Part shown: positions 41,468 through 49,769 of the stretch, piece after piece
How the letters are laid out: each line of letters opens with the position of its first letter
Numbering within the stretch: position 1 is the stretch's first letter
Assembly: GCF_026341125.1 (NCBI RefSeq)
Contig: NZ_JAPEOR010000002.1
Span: 372,001-436,000 of the forward strand
From: Streptomyces sp. NBC_01142
Lineage (GTDB): Bacteria; Actinomycetota; Actinomycetes; Streptomycetales; Streptomycetaceae
Direction: 5' to 3'
DNA: 64,000 nucleotides
Translations under genes and position numbers: made by a program
The notes under the pieces: generated by a model
Told to the model about the DNA's origin: nothing
What the model saw: only the letters and a program-made list of their open reading frames with translations
Databases searched by the model: none

Positions 41468-41593
41468 TGGCAGCAGCCGATGCGGCTCCCCCGAAGCCTG
41501 CCGCCGGTCTCACGATCGCTCTGGTCGCGCTGGCTGTCCAGGTGCACGGGTGGAATTTGCGCGGCCTGCCGGCCGACGCCGTGCAGCTGGTGT

Positions 41594-41863
41594 TCAGCGA
41601 TACTCAGCCACGAACTGTGCGCGGTACTGATGTTGGTAGCGGTCGAGCGAGGCCCGCAGAGCTTCGGCCTCACGCGGAAGGTGCTCAGCCAGACCGTCCC
41701 AGCCGAGGAAGCGGACGTGATCCGGCATCACGACCAAGCCGGTGATCGCATCCCAGAAGGCGTCCCAGTTCATCCCGTAGAAGGCGGGGAAGCCGAGAGC
41801 CTGGCTCAGAGCGGCATGGAGTTGTCGCCCATCGCGGGCGGCGCTGACGTCAATGATGACCAC
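41594..41863 (-). CDS. Barstar family protein (RNase inhibitor)
   Basis: 89 residues, the length of barstar. The sequence VVIIDVSAARDGRQLHAALS, then ALGFPAFYGMNWDAFWDAIT follows the barstar fold, including the FYGxNWDAFWD block that plugs the RNase active site, and ends YRAQFVAEYR. The GTG at 41863 is chosen; the frame upstream is not barstar-like. No barnase-type RNase gene is seen within the window. It may protect against an external or lost toxin, or inhibit a chromosomal RNase. Confidence 0.8.
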   Translation of the reverse strand: MVIIDVSAARDGRQLHAALSQALGFPAFYGMNWDAFWDAITGLVVMPDHVRFLGWDGLAEHLPREAEALRASLDRYQHQYRAQFVAEYR

Positions 41864-42230
41864 GTCGCATGATCTCAAGAACGGCCGGCCGCGAGCAGGG
41901 CGGGCGATCTCCTGTGGTGATCCAGTTTCACCGAGCCTCCTTCGCGAAGGCCGACGGCGAGACCTCCTCGGGTGAAGGCCCGGACCAGGGCCTATTCGTA
42001 GTGGGTGCAGCTGCCGTTGGCGTACTTTTGGCCCAGTTGTCGGCGGTCGCGAGATGGAGGCGCCGACCTGGGTTCCAGCTGACTTGCCAAGGGTTCTACG
42101 CACGCCGTTCGCCTGACACCATGGTTACCCCCCCTCCGCACATCTCGTCAGAGTGACGTGAATTACCGAACCTGCATCCGCCTACGGATCGGTCTGAGAT
42201 CCTGAAGGCCGATCGAGAGGGGCCGCAGAC
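41864..42230. other. 367-bp region without a supported gene
   Basis: Translations in all frames lack family features, and codon bias is weaker than in neighbours. Together with the two pseudogenes it looks like a scar of past insertions. The promoter of the NUDIX gene at 42231 must be near its right end. Confidence 0.45.
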
Positions 42231-42764
42231 ATGCAGTGGAAGACCCACGGTGAGCGACAGATCTACACCAACCCTTGGGTGAATCTGTGTCTGGTCGACG
42301 TCCAGCAGCCGGACGGACGCAGGTGGGAGTATCACGTCGTTCGGCTCCGGCACCTGGCCGTGGCCGCCGTGGTCAATGACCGCCGTGAGGTCCTGATGAT
42401 GTGGCGGCATCGCTTCATCACAGACACATGGGCCTGGGAACTGCCCATGGGGCTGGTCGAGGACGGCGAGTCACCGGAGCAGGCGGCGGCCCGCGAAGTC
42501 CTGGAAGAGACAGGTTGGCGACCTGGTCCCATCAAGCAACTGATCTATGCGGAGCCCGCCAACGGAATCACCGACTCGCAGCACCACGTCTTCCGCGTGG
42601 ATGACGCAAGCTATGTTGGGCCGCCGACAGAGAAGAACGAGTCCGACCGCATCGAATGGATCCCCCTCGCCGACGTGCGCGGAATGATCGACCGTCGCGA
42701 GATCGTGAGCAGCGGTTCCCTCGTTGGCCTCCTGTACCTGCTCATGGATGAGGTCATCCGCTGA
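42231..42764 (+). CDS. NUDIX hydrolase, ADP-ribose pyrophosphatase-like
   Basis: A 177-residue hydrolase of nucleoside diphosphates linked to another moiety. The NUDIX box is GLVEDGESPEQAAAREVLEE then TGW, a full match to GX5EX7REUXEEXGU, metal sites included. The preceding strand WAWELPMG and the N-terminal part (YTNPWVNLCLVDVQQPDG) fit the ADP-ribose/NDP-sugar group. AGGGG lies 9 bases before the ATG. Its 3' end overlaps the convergent XRE-TPR gene by 11 bp. Substrate unknown. Confidence 0.92.
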   Translation: MQWKTHGERQIYTNPWVNLCLVDVQQPDGRRWEYHVVRLRHLAVAAVVNDRREVLMMWRHRFITDTWAWELPMGLVEDGESPEQAAAREVLEETGWRPGPIKQLIYAEPANGITDSQHHVFRVDDASYVGPPTEKNESDRIEWIPLADVRGMIDRREIVSSGSLVGLLYLLMDEVIR

Positions 42765-44085
42765 CTCGCTTCGGCAGGACTTCCCGTAGGCGTGCCTCGA
42801 AGGCCAGGACAACGGGCTCCTGCCGGTGTGGGGCCAGCTGGTCGTAGAACTCCCTCAGATGACCGGTCACGCGCTCGGAGGCCACCGCCGACGCGGGCTC
42901 CAGAGCTTGCGTGGCTGTGTGGCACGCCTGGTCCAACTTGCCTTGGTCCAGCTGCGTCCGGGCGAGCCAGAACGCGTGGAACGCGCGACCGCGCTGGTTG
43001 ATGTGGTTCTCCCTGCGCAAGGCATCCGCGATCAAGGGTTCAGCCGTCGCTGTCTCGCCCAGTCGGCCATGAGCAATGCCGGTATCCACGATGAGCTTCG
43101 GCTCGTCGAAATAGGACACCCATGAAGGTTCTGGGTCACCTGCTCGGATCTGCTCGAACTGGCGGTGGGCTTCGGTGATTGCCCCATGCGTGGCAGTCCG
43201 GTTGCCGAGGGTGGCATGGGCAAAGGCTTCGCGCATGGACAGCATCGACAGGACGCGCGGGGTGGCGCCGAGGGCGGAGCGGGCTTGGTCCTGGGCGGCG
43301 GTCACAAGTGCCAGGGAGTCCGCGGGCTTGTCCTGGTACGTCGCCTGCAAGCTCATACAGGCAAGAACATTGGCCATGAATTGGCGTTCGTCGATCACCT
43401 TGGCCAGTTGCAGCGCTTCGGTGAAGTATGCGCGGGCCTGGTTGTACTGGCGGGCGTCGAAGTAGGTCCAGCCTGTGAGGCGTGCCAGCTCGGCTGCGAT
43501 TCCGTACAGGCCGTGCTGGATGAGCGTCGGCCTACTCTCCTTCAGGAGCCCGACGACGTAGCGGAGCTGGCCAACGACCGCCGGCCTCAGAGCCTCGCCG
43601 CCGTGCTGGTCGTCGCGTCGCCAGTAGTCCTCGATCGAAGACCGAAGCGCGTCAAGCGTGGCCGGACTCAGGCTGGTTCGCGAGGCCATCGCAAGGATGC
43701 TGTCCACATCTGGGCCTGGCAGAGCGGCGAGCGCCGACTGCTCCGGCTCAAGCACTTGAGGAGCCTCGCGCTCGTTGACAACGAAGGCTTGGGGCGTCTC
43801 CCACAAACGCCGGGCAAGCCCGAGCATGTGCCCTGGGATACGCAAGCCATCCGCAATGCGCTCGATGACATCCATGTGCAGCAACTGACGTCGGCCGGCG
43901 ATTACTTCGCCGACGCGACTTGGTGTTAGCTCGCACCGTCTTGCGATCATCGACGGGTAAATGCCCGCTCTGGTCTTGACCAGCCGGAAGACCCTGGTGA
44001 AGTCCCGAACCCGACACGCGTTGAGCATCTCGGGGTCAGTGAGCAGCCTGGCAGGGAGTTCCTGCGGCCGGGACGCTTCGGGCAT
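42754..44085 (-). CDS. XRE-type regulator with C-terminal TPR-like repeats
   Basis: A 443-residue regulator. The helix-turn-helix is at residues about 30-80 (VFRLVKTRAGIYPSMIARRC, ELTPSRVGEVIAGRRQL). The remainder is helical TPR-like (LTGWTYFDARQYNQARAYFT, MLSMREAFAHATLGNRTATH, ERVTGHLREFYDQLAPHR), like peptide- or protein-sensing regulators of Streptomyces. The ATG at 44085 has GGGAG upstream. It is divergent from four small genes, and a perfect 17-bp palindrome lies in the 124-bp gap, so it probably controls both directions. Confidence 0.88.
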   Translation of the reverse strand: MPEASRPQELPARLLTDPEMLNACRVRDFTRVFRLVKTRAGIYPSMIARRCELTPSRVGEVIAGRRQLLHMDVIERIADGLRIPGHMLGLARRLWETPQAFVVNEREAPQVLEPEQSALAALPGPDVDSILAMASRTSLSPATLDALRSSIEDYWRRDDQHGGEALRPAVVGQLRYVVGLLKESRPTLIQHGLYGIAAELARLTGWTYFDARQYNQARAYFTEALQLAKVIDERQFMANVLACMSLQATYQDKPADSLALVTAAQDQARSALGATPRVLSMLSMREAFAHATLGNRTATHGAITEAHRQFEQIRAGDPEPSWVSYFDEPKLIVDTGIAHGRLGETATAEPLIADALRRENHINQRGRAFHAFWLARTQLDQGKLDQACHTATQALEPASAVASERVTGHLREFYDQLAPHRQEPVVLAFEARLREVLPKRVSG

Positions 44086-44144
44086 CGGCAAGCTCCCACA
44101 GACGAGGGCCACGCAACGTCGCTGATTCTCTACCTGTCGTGACC

Positions 44145-44161
44145 TTACCCAAGTTGGGTAA
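44145..44161. promoter_or_regulatory. Perfect palindrome TTACCCAA-G-TTGGGTAA
   Basis: An 8+1+8 inverted repeat, 60 bp upstream of the XRE-TPR start and 49 bp upstream of the divergent small gene. It is the obvious operator candidate for the XRE regulator and for coordinate control of both units. Confidence 0.7.
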
Positions 44162-44209
44162 TCAGCCGGGCCTTTTGGCGGCGCTTCACGGGTCGCGATC
44201 CTGCTGTGC

Positions 44210-44440
44210 ATGGCGAGCAACCAGCAGACCAGACCGGGCATCGGTGAACTGGCCAAGGACACGGCCAGTGGACGCATTGGCGTCCTCATGGGCGAGACGG
44301 GTGGCCGTGTGCAGATGCGGCCGATACGCGGCGGCATTGAGTGGGACGCCATGCCCGACAAGGTCGCGGCACTCAGCGCGCGGGAAGAGCTGAGCGCCCG
44401 CCTGGCCGTGAAGAACAACAACAGCAGGGTCGGTCTGTGA
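44210..44440 (+). CDS. Small hypothetical protein, first gene of the divergent unit
   Basis: 76 residues, MASNQQTRPGIGELAKDTAS, then GRIGVLMGETGGRVQMRPIRG and IEWDAMPDKVAALSAREELS. I recall similar short proteins beside XRE regulators in many Streptomyces, without a function. There is no convincing Shine-Dalgarno, so it may be leaderless or translated from an upstream site. It overlaps the next gene (TGATG). Confidence 0.65.
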   Translation: MASNQQTRPGIGELAKDTASGRIGVLMGETGGRVQMRPIRGGIEWDAMPDKVAALSAREELSARLAVKNNNSRVGL

Positions 44441-44538
44441 TGCGCGTCATCGGCCGGTGCGCCGGGGTCCTGTTCATCATCTGCATCAGCGGCTCGTGCG
44501 GCCTGGTGCTCGGAATGGCCCTCGGCACCAGCCAGTAG
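44440..44538 (+). CDS. Tiny single-pass membrane protein
   Basis: 32 residues, MRVIGRCAGVLFIICISGSC followed by GLVLGMALGTSQ. One hydrophobic segment covers nearly the whole length, with arginines at the N-terminus. It starts on the last base of the previous stop codon, which favours coupled translation over chance. Function unknown. Confidence 0.5.
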   Translation: MRVIGRCAGVLFIICISGSCGLVLGMALGTSQ

Positions 44539-44695
44539 ACCGGTCCGCCCTGGACGGGTGCCAACTACGGCTCCCCCGTCCCCGTTCAGGGCGGGCCATC
44601 CACGCCCGCTCCCGGTCGTCTACGAGCCGAGCTCGGCGACGACCGGGAGCTGGAGGTAACTGCCAAGCACCGCCTCACACCAAGGAGACGTACGC

Positions 44696-45139
44696 ATGAC
44701 GACAACGGCGAACGACCAGAAGACCGGCCGCGCGGTGGCCGGCGAGGAACTGTTCTATAGCCTCGCCCACTTCGTGGTTACCCACAACGGACAGCCGCCC
44801 GAGCGTGCCGAGCGGATCGCGGACCAGGCCATTGCCTTCCTGGTCACCGCGGCCACCGCCACCGTCCCGATGGTCCCGTCCGACGACGTCGACCTGGGCC
44901 TGCACGCGCTCATCCTGCACACCGAGGAGTACGCCGAGCTCTGCGAGACCCATGCGGGCCGCTTCCTGCACCACAACCCAAAGCCGGGTGGTGGCGGGCG
45001 CGATCCGGAAGTGCTCGCTGCCTCGGCGCACGCCATGAAGGCTGCCGGGTTCATGGTCTTCGATGACCTGTGGACTGTGGACGGCGAAAACCTCGCGCAG
45101 TGCGACTCGGACTGCGGCCGACCGTACGGTCAGGCGTAG
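44696..45139 (+). CDS. Hypothetical protein with GRDP-like motif
   Basis: 147 residues, starting MTTTANDQKTGRAVAGEELF. The stretch VDLGLHALILHTEEYAELCE, THAGRFLHHNP resembles the metal-binding-like block of glycine-rich domain (GRDP-like) proteins, where VDxxWH and FCxxHxGxFxHH recur. The protein has three histidines in that block and a Gly-rich segment (KPGGGGRDP) after it. AAGGAG is 8 bases before the ATG. The function is unknown; it belongs to the XRE-controlled set. Confidence 0.65.
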   Translation: MTTTANDQKTGRAVAGEELFYSLAHFVVTHNGQPPERAERIADQAIAFLVTAATATVPMVPSDDVDLGLHALILHTEEYAELCETHAGRFLHHNPKPGGGGRDPEVLAASAHAMKAAGFMVFDDLWTVDGENLAQCDSDCGRPYGQA

Positions 45140-45209
45140 TCCTCGGCAGCAGCGACGTGGCCGGCCTCTGCTCGGGGTCGGCCGCGCCCCATTGGAAGGA
45201 GAAGTGACC

Positions 45210-46046
45210 TTGTCCGGCCCAACCCCTGAACTGCCGTTCGTTTTGTTCGACGCGCTGGTGCCCACGGCTCAGCGCCTCGTACTCAACCGCCGGGGCTCCA
45301 CGGTCTGGGACGTGGAGAGCCACCGCGGACGGTACGCCGTGAAGCTCGGCCATCCGATCGAAGCAACTCCCGAATGGCCTGCACAGCCCTGGACTGCCCT
45401 CGCACCCGCGCGCGAGGGTGTCGTTCTGCACCGCCTCGGCTCCGACGAGATCGCCTACGGCGAGTGGGAGCGCGGGACATGGAACATCCAGCCATGGCAC
45501 GAGGGTCCCGACCTGTACCGGTTGTGGAAGCCATGCCGCGCGGAGGGCTCGTCGGTCCAACCGCACACCAGCGTGGCCCTGGGCTGCGTCGAGGCCCTGG
45601 CCGAACTCCACGCCCAAGGCTGGGCCCACGGGGACGTGCAACCGGCTCACTTCATCGTCTGCCACGAGCGGACGCACCTCATCGACCTCGCCCTGGCCCG
45701 TGGTGGGCACGTGCCTGAGAGGTACGACTTCCCGTTCCGCGGATGCCTCGTCCACTACGAGGCACCGGAGATCTCCCGCAGCGTGCTCTCCACTGGAGAG
45801 GCGGAGCCGACGCAGGCCGCTGACATCTACGCCCTCGGCGCGTCCCTGCTGATCTCCGCCACAGGGTGGCGGCCGGTCGAGTATCCGGACGACGCACCGC
45901 GCCCTGTGCAGCGACAGGCAGTCGCTGACGGTCAACGTCGGCCCGTCACCGTGCCCGGTGAGCTCGGAAAGCTGATCGAGGCGATGCTCAACCCTGCACC
46001 CGAGCAACGGCCAACCATCTACGAGGTGGGCAAAGCCCTGAGCTGA
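45210..46046 (+). CDS. Protein-kinase-like protein
   Basis: A 278-residue kinase-fold protein. Visible kinase elements are a beta-3-type lysine (GRYAVKLG), the catalytic-loop variant WAHGDVQPAHFIV (HGD instead of HRD), IDLALA where DFG normally stands, HYEAPEIS (APE) and AADIYALGASLLIS (subdomain IX Asp/Gly). The DFG change and HGD are seen in atypical and pseudo-kinases, so phosphotransfer is not certain. TTG at 45210 has GGAG 8 bases upstream; GTG at 45204 would leave only 2 bases. Last gene of the XRE-linked unit. Confidence 0.75.
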   Translation: MSGPTPELPFVLFDALVPTAQRLVLNRRGSTVWDVESHRGRYAVKLGHPIEATPEWPAQPWTALAPAREGVVLHRLGSDEIAYGEWERGTWNIQPWHEGPDLYRLWKPCRAEGSSVQPHTSVALGCVEALAELHAQGWAHGDVQPAHFIVCHERTHLIDLALARGGHVPERYDFPFRGCLVHYEAPEISRSVLSTGEAEPTQAADIYALGASLLISATGWRPVEYPDDAPRPVQRQAVADGQRRPVTVPGELGKLIEAMLNPAPEQRPTIYEVGKALS

Positions 46047-46189
46047 GCGCCACGACCCCCGGTTCATCCGGTGCCGCTCGTGGGCGGCTGAGTTCAACAA
46101 CGAAAGACCGGAACACCCCCTGGCCCGGACAGCATCGGGGGTGGTCCGGTCGGGGCCCTGATCAGGACCCCGGTGCCGAGGTTTGCGGT

Positions 46190-47845
46190 CTACCCGACCG
46201 CCTTCGCCGCCGCCCGCCCCGCCGCCCGCCCCGAGAAGATGCACCCCCCGAGGAACGTCCCCTCCAGTGAGCGGTAGCCGTGCACCCCGCCGCCACCGAA
46301 GCCGGCCGCCTCCCCCGCCGCGTACAGACCGGCCAGCGGCTCGCCGTCATCGGTCAGCACGCGCGAGGAGAGGTCGGTCTCCAGTCCGCCGAGGGACTTG
46401 CGGGTGACGATGTTCAGCCGTACGGCGATGAGCGGGCCGGCCTTGGGGTCGAGGATGCGGTGTGGCGCGGCCGTACGGATCAGCTTGTCGCCCAGATACT
46501 TGCGGGCCCCGCGGATGGCGGTGACCTGGAGGTCCTTGGTGAAGGGGTTCGTGATCTCCCGGTCCCGCGCGGTGATCTCCCGCCGCAGTTCCACCTCGTC
46601 GATCAGCGGCTCCTTGGTGAGCGCGTTCATTCCGCGTACGAGGGCGGCGAGATCCTTCTCGACGACGAAGTCGGCGCCGTTGTCCATGAATGCCTTCACC
46701 GGGCCCGGCACATCGGCCCGGGCCCGCCCGATCACATCGCGGATCGACCTCCCCGTCAGGTCCGGGTTCTGCTCGGAGCCCGACAGTGCGAACTCCTTGC
46801 CGATGATCTTCCGGTCGAGCACGAACCACGTGTAGTCGTGACCGGACCTCATGATGTGCTCGAGCGTGCCGAGGGTGTCGAAGCCGGGGAAGAGCGGTAC
46901 GGGCAGCCGCTTGCCGCGTGCGTCCAGCCAGAGCGAGGAAGGCCCCGGCAGGATGCGGATGCCGTGCCTGGCCCAGATCGGGTTCCAGTTCTCGATGCCC
47001 TCGGTGTAGTGCCACATCCGGTCGCGGTTGATGTGGCTGGCGCCCGCGCGCTCCGCGATGCCGAGCATCAGCCCGTCGACATGGGCGGGGACGCCGGAGA
47101 GCATCTTCTCGGGCGGGGCGCCGAGCCGCTCGGGCCACTGGGCACGTACGAGATCGTGGTTGGCGCCGATGCCGCCGGAAGTGACGATCACCGCCTGCGC
47201 CCGGAACTCGAAGGCCCCGGACACCTCACGGCTGCTCGCGGTGCCGCGCTCGGCCCCGGACGGCTGGAGAACCTCGCCGCTCACCGTGTCCAGCGATCCC
47301 GCGCTGCTGCTCAGCCCCGTGACCCGGTGCCGGAACCTCAGCTCGACGAGGCCACGTGCGACGCCTTCCCTGACCCGCCGTTCGAAGGGCTCGACGACGC
47401 CTGGTCCCGTCCCCCAGGTGATGTGGAAGCGCGGCACGGAGTTGCCGTGCCCGGTGGCGTCGTAGCCGCCGCGCTCCGCCCATCCGACGACCGGGAAGAA
47501 CCGCATTCCCTGCGCATGCAGCCAGGCCCGCTTCTCACCGGAGGCGAAGTCGACGTACGCCTCGGCCCACTCGCGCGGCCACCGGTCCTCTTCGCGGTCG
47601 AATCCCGCCGTGCCGTACCAGTCCTGGAGCGCCAGCGCGCGGCTGTCCTTGATCCGCATCCGGCGCTGCTCGGGCGAGTCGACGAAGAACAGCCCGCCGA
47701 AGGACCAGTGCGCCTGCCCGCCGATCGACTGCTCCGGCTCCTGGTCGAGCAGGATGACCTTGCGGCCGGCGTCGACGAGCTCCGCGGTGGCCACGAGGCC
47801 CGCGAGCCCTGCCCCGATCACGATCACATCAGCGTCGTACGCCAT
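46190..47845 (-). CDS. FAD-binding dehydrogenase (KstD/Rv1817-like)
   Basis: A 551-residue flavoprotein of the fumarate reductase/ketosteroid dehydrogenase superfamily. The N-terminal Rossmann motif is VIVIGAGLAGLVATAELVDA with the FAD-binding LLDQEPEQSIGGQAHWSFGG, and the C-terminal FAD block is LYAAGEAAGFGGGGVHGYRS then LEGTFLGGCIFSGRAAGR. It probably oxidises a CH-CH bond of a lipid or steroid-like substrate; the substrate is not known. The ATG at 47845 begins the motif directly; another ATG three codons earlier is possible. It is transcribed alone. Confidence 0.9.
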   Translation of the reverse strand: MAYDADVIVIGAGLAGLVATAELVDAGRKVILLDQEPEQSIGGQAHWSFGGLFFVDSPEQRRMRIKDSRALALQDWYGTAGFDREEDRWPREWAEAYVDFASGEKRAWLHAQGMRFFPVVGWAERGGYDATGHGNSVPRFHITWGTGPGVVEPFERRVREGVARGLVELRFRHRVTGLSSSAGSLDTVSGEVLQPSGAERGTASSREVSGAFEFRAQAVIVTSGGIGANHDLVRAQWPERLGAPPEKMLSGVPAHVDGLMLGIAERAGASHINRDRMWHYTEGIENWNPIWARHGIRILPGPSSLWLDARGKRLPVPLFPGFDTLGTLEHIMRSGHDYTWFVLDRKIIGKEFALSGSEQNPDLTGRSIRDVIGRARADVPGPVKAFMDNGADFVVEKDLAALVRGMNALTKEPLIDEVELRREITARDREITNPFTKDLQVTAIRGARKYLGDKLIRTAAPHRILDPKAGPLIAVRLNIVTRKSLGGLETDLSSRVLTDDGEPLAGLYAAGEAAGFGGGGVHGYRSLEGTFLGGCIFSGRAAGRAAAKAVG

Positions 47846-48062
47846 GGGGTCCATCCTTGTCCGGGGAGGGCGGGGTGCGATGGCTCCGATCTTCTGTACG
47901 GGGCAGTAACTAGTCAACAGTTGCGCGGCATCCTCCGGCAGGCCGGAACCGAGCCGTTCACCGGCGGGGCCGGCCTGCCCGGCAGGACCGGCGTCCTCAC
48001 GGGCGGCGCCCGATCCCCCACGTGACGGCCGGTGAGTCACGAGCCGGTGATTGGATGGCGCT

Positions 48063-48575
48063 ATGAGTGCTGACGAAATCCTGGACGTCGTCGACGAGAA
48101 CGACGAGGTGATCGGCCAGTCCCCGCGCGGTGAGGCCTACGCGCGGGGTCTGCGCCACCGCTGCGTGTTCGTGCTGGCCAGGGACGCGGAGGGCCGGATC
48201 TTCGTGCACCGCCGTACCCCGGCGAAGCTGGTCTTCCCGTCCCTGTACGACATGTTCGTGGGCGGCGTCGTCGGCATGGGCGAGAGCTACGACGGGGCGG
48301 CGCTGCGCGAGGCCGAGGAGGAGCTCGGGGTCCGCGGCCTCCCCCGGCCCGTGCCGCTGTTCAAGTTCCTGTACGACAACGGCAGTCAGACCTGGTGGTC
48401 GGCCGTGTACGAGGTGCGGTGCGAGCTGCCGGTGAAGCCTCAGGTGGAGGAGGTCGCCTGGCACGACTTCCTCCGCCCGGCAGAGCTGGAGCGGCGGCTC
48501 ACGGAGTGGGAGTGGGTGCCGGACGGTCTGGCGGCGTGGCAGCGGCTGCGGGAGTCGGGGCTGCCGCTCTCCTGA
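48063..48575 (+). CDS. NUDIX hydrolase (isopentenyl-diphosphate isomerase-like subgroup)
   Basis: A 170-residue NUDIX protein starting MSADEILDVVDENDEVIGQS. The NUDIX box is GGVVGMGESYDGAALREAEE, ELGV, complete with metal-binding glutamates. The N-terminal layout (LDVVDENDEVIG...GLRHRCVFVLARDAEGR) and the trailing VEEVAWHDF match the YfcD-like/IDI-like subgroup, which are hydrolases rather than isomerases. A TTG 12 bp upstream is a weaker start. Substrate unknown. Convergent with the following hypothetical gene (15-bp gap). Confidence 0.9.
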   Translation: MSADEILDVVDENDEVIGQSPRGEAYARGLRHRCVFVLARDAEGRIFVHRRTPAKLVFPSLYDMFVGGVVGMGESYDGAALREAEEELGVRGLPRPVPLFKFLYDNGSQTWWSAVYEVRCELPVKPQVEEVAWHDFLRPAELERRLTEWEWVPDGLAAWQRLRESGLPLS

Positions 48576-48590
48576 CAGGACGAGCGGGAG

Positions 48591-49322
48591 TCAGGCCTTG
48601 CGCTCTCCTGACAGGGCTTCGGCGAGATCCCGGGCCTGCCCGGCCGTGATGCCCTGGGCGAGAGGGATCGCCCGCGGACTGGCGGACGCGCCGCAGACCG
48701 GGACGGGACTGCCGTCCCGCACAACCCAACTCGGCAGCTCCCAGAAGGAGTTGTCGAGGATCTTCCCCGCGATGTGCGGTGCGTGCTCCGGCGGTATGCC
48801 GCACTGTGTCAGCGCCCGCGCGACGACCGCCGCGGCGTCGTGCGGCGTGTCGATGTCGCCGAGCATCGGCAGCAGCGTCAGAAAGCGCTCGGCAGGATCG
48901 GTCAGACCTTCCGCGCCGTCCGGTACGTCCGCCGCGATGGCGGTCAGCTCCTTCCAGGACAGCCCGGGCCCCGTGTCGTGACCGTCCATCTGTCCCAGGT
49001 GGCCGAGCCTGCCCCACTCGGGGTGGTGAACGAAGTAGTCGATGCCGCTGTCGTCCGGGAAGTTACGGAGTGCCACGACCGCGGTGTGCCCGCCCCCGAA
49101 GGGCACCCGGAAGACGGGCCAGGGTGCGTCGTCGTCGGTGAGCCGGTCGGACAGCGCGTCGACATCGGCGGGATCCGCGCCGAACCGCTCCACCAGCGCC
49201 CGCAGATCCTCCTGCCACCAGCACAGATGGAGGAACCAGAAGGCCGGTCCGCCCACCAGTTCCTCCCCCGCCATCAGCTCGGATTCCTGCTCGTACTCGG
49301 GAATGTGCACGCGCTTGCTCAT
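48591..49322 (-). CDS. Conserved hypothetical protein
   Basis: A 243-residue soluble protein, MSKRVHIPEYEQESELMAGE, with aromatic-rich segments (AFWFLHLCWWQEDLRALVER, IDYFVHHPEWGRLGHLGQMD) and ILDNSFWELPSWVV. I do not recognise a domain, and no catalytic triad or membrane segment is visible. It appears to be a single-gene unit, divergent from the DUF202 pair. Codon usage and third-position G+C are like its neighbours, so it is a normal resident gene. Confidence 0.75.
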   Translation of the reverse strand: MSKRVHIPEYEQESELMAGEELVGGPAFWFLHLCWWQEDLRALVERFGADPADVDALSDRLTDDDAPWPVFRVPFGGGHTAVVALRNFPDDSGIDYFVHHPEWGRLGHLGQMDGHDTGPGLSWKELTAIAADVPDGAEGLTDPAERFLTLLPMLGDIDTPHDAAAVVARALTQCGIPPEHAPHIAGKILDNSFWELPSWVVRDGSPVPVCGASASPRAIPLAQGITAGQARDLAEALSGERKA

Positions 49323-49373
49323 GCCCGGACGGTAGACCGTGCCACTGACAACGCCGCAGGTAAGGTGCGTCGC

Positions 49374-49769
49374 GTGAGCGACTTCGTACAGAGCCTGCGG
49401 CTGTGGTTCGCGCCCCAGCGGATCCGGGAGGACGGCGAGACACCCGACTACCGCTTCTCGCTCGCCAACGAGCGGACGTTCCTCGCCTGGCTCCGTACGG
49501 CTCTCGCGCTCATCGGCGGTGGCTTCGCGGTCGATCAGTTCCTGCCGGACCTGGCCTGGGGAGTGCGCGCGGGGATGGCACTCGGGCTGCTCGCGGCGGG
49601 TGTGCTGTGCGCGCTGCGGGCGGTCAACCACTGGGTGCGCTGCGAGCGGGCGATGCGCCGCGGTGAGGATCTGCCGGTCTCCCGCTTTCCCGTCCTGCTG
49701 AGCCTGGTCATCGCCCTCGTCGCGGTCGCGATGGTGGTGGTCGTGCTGTTCGGCTGGGACGGCAGTTGA
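49374..49769 (+). CDS. DUF202 (YidH-type) membrane protein
   Basis: 131 residues with three membrane helices (TFLAWLRTALALIGGGFAVD, GMALGLLAAGVLCALRAVN, LLSLVIALVAVAMVVVVLFG). The DUF202 signature SLANERTFLAWLRTALALIG lies near residue 30. The family function is unknown. The GTG at 49374 begins the frame. Its stop overlaps the start of a second, shorter DUF202 gene (TTGA), so the two are likely hetero-oligomeric partners. Confidence 0.9.
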   Translation: MSDFVQSLRLWFAPQRIREDGETPDYRFSLANERTFLAWLRTALALIGGGFAVDQFLPDLAWGVRAGMALGLLAAGVLCALRAVNHWVRCERAMRRGEDLPVSRFPVLLSLVIALVAVAMVVVVLFGWDGS

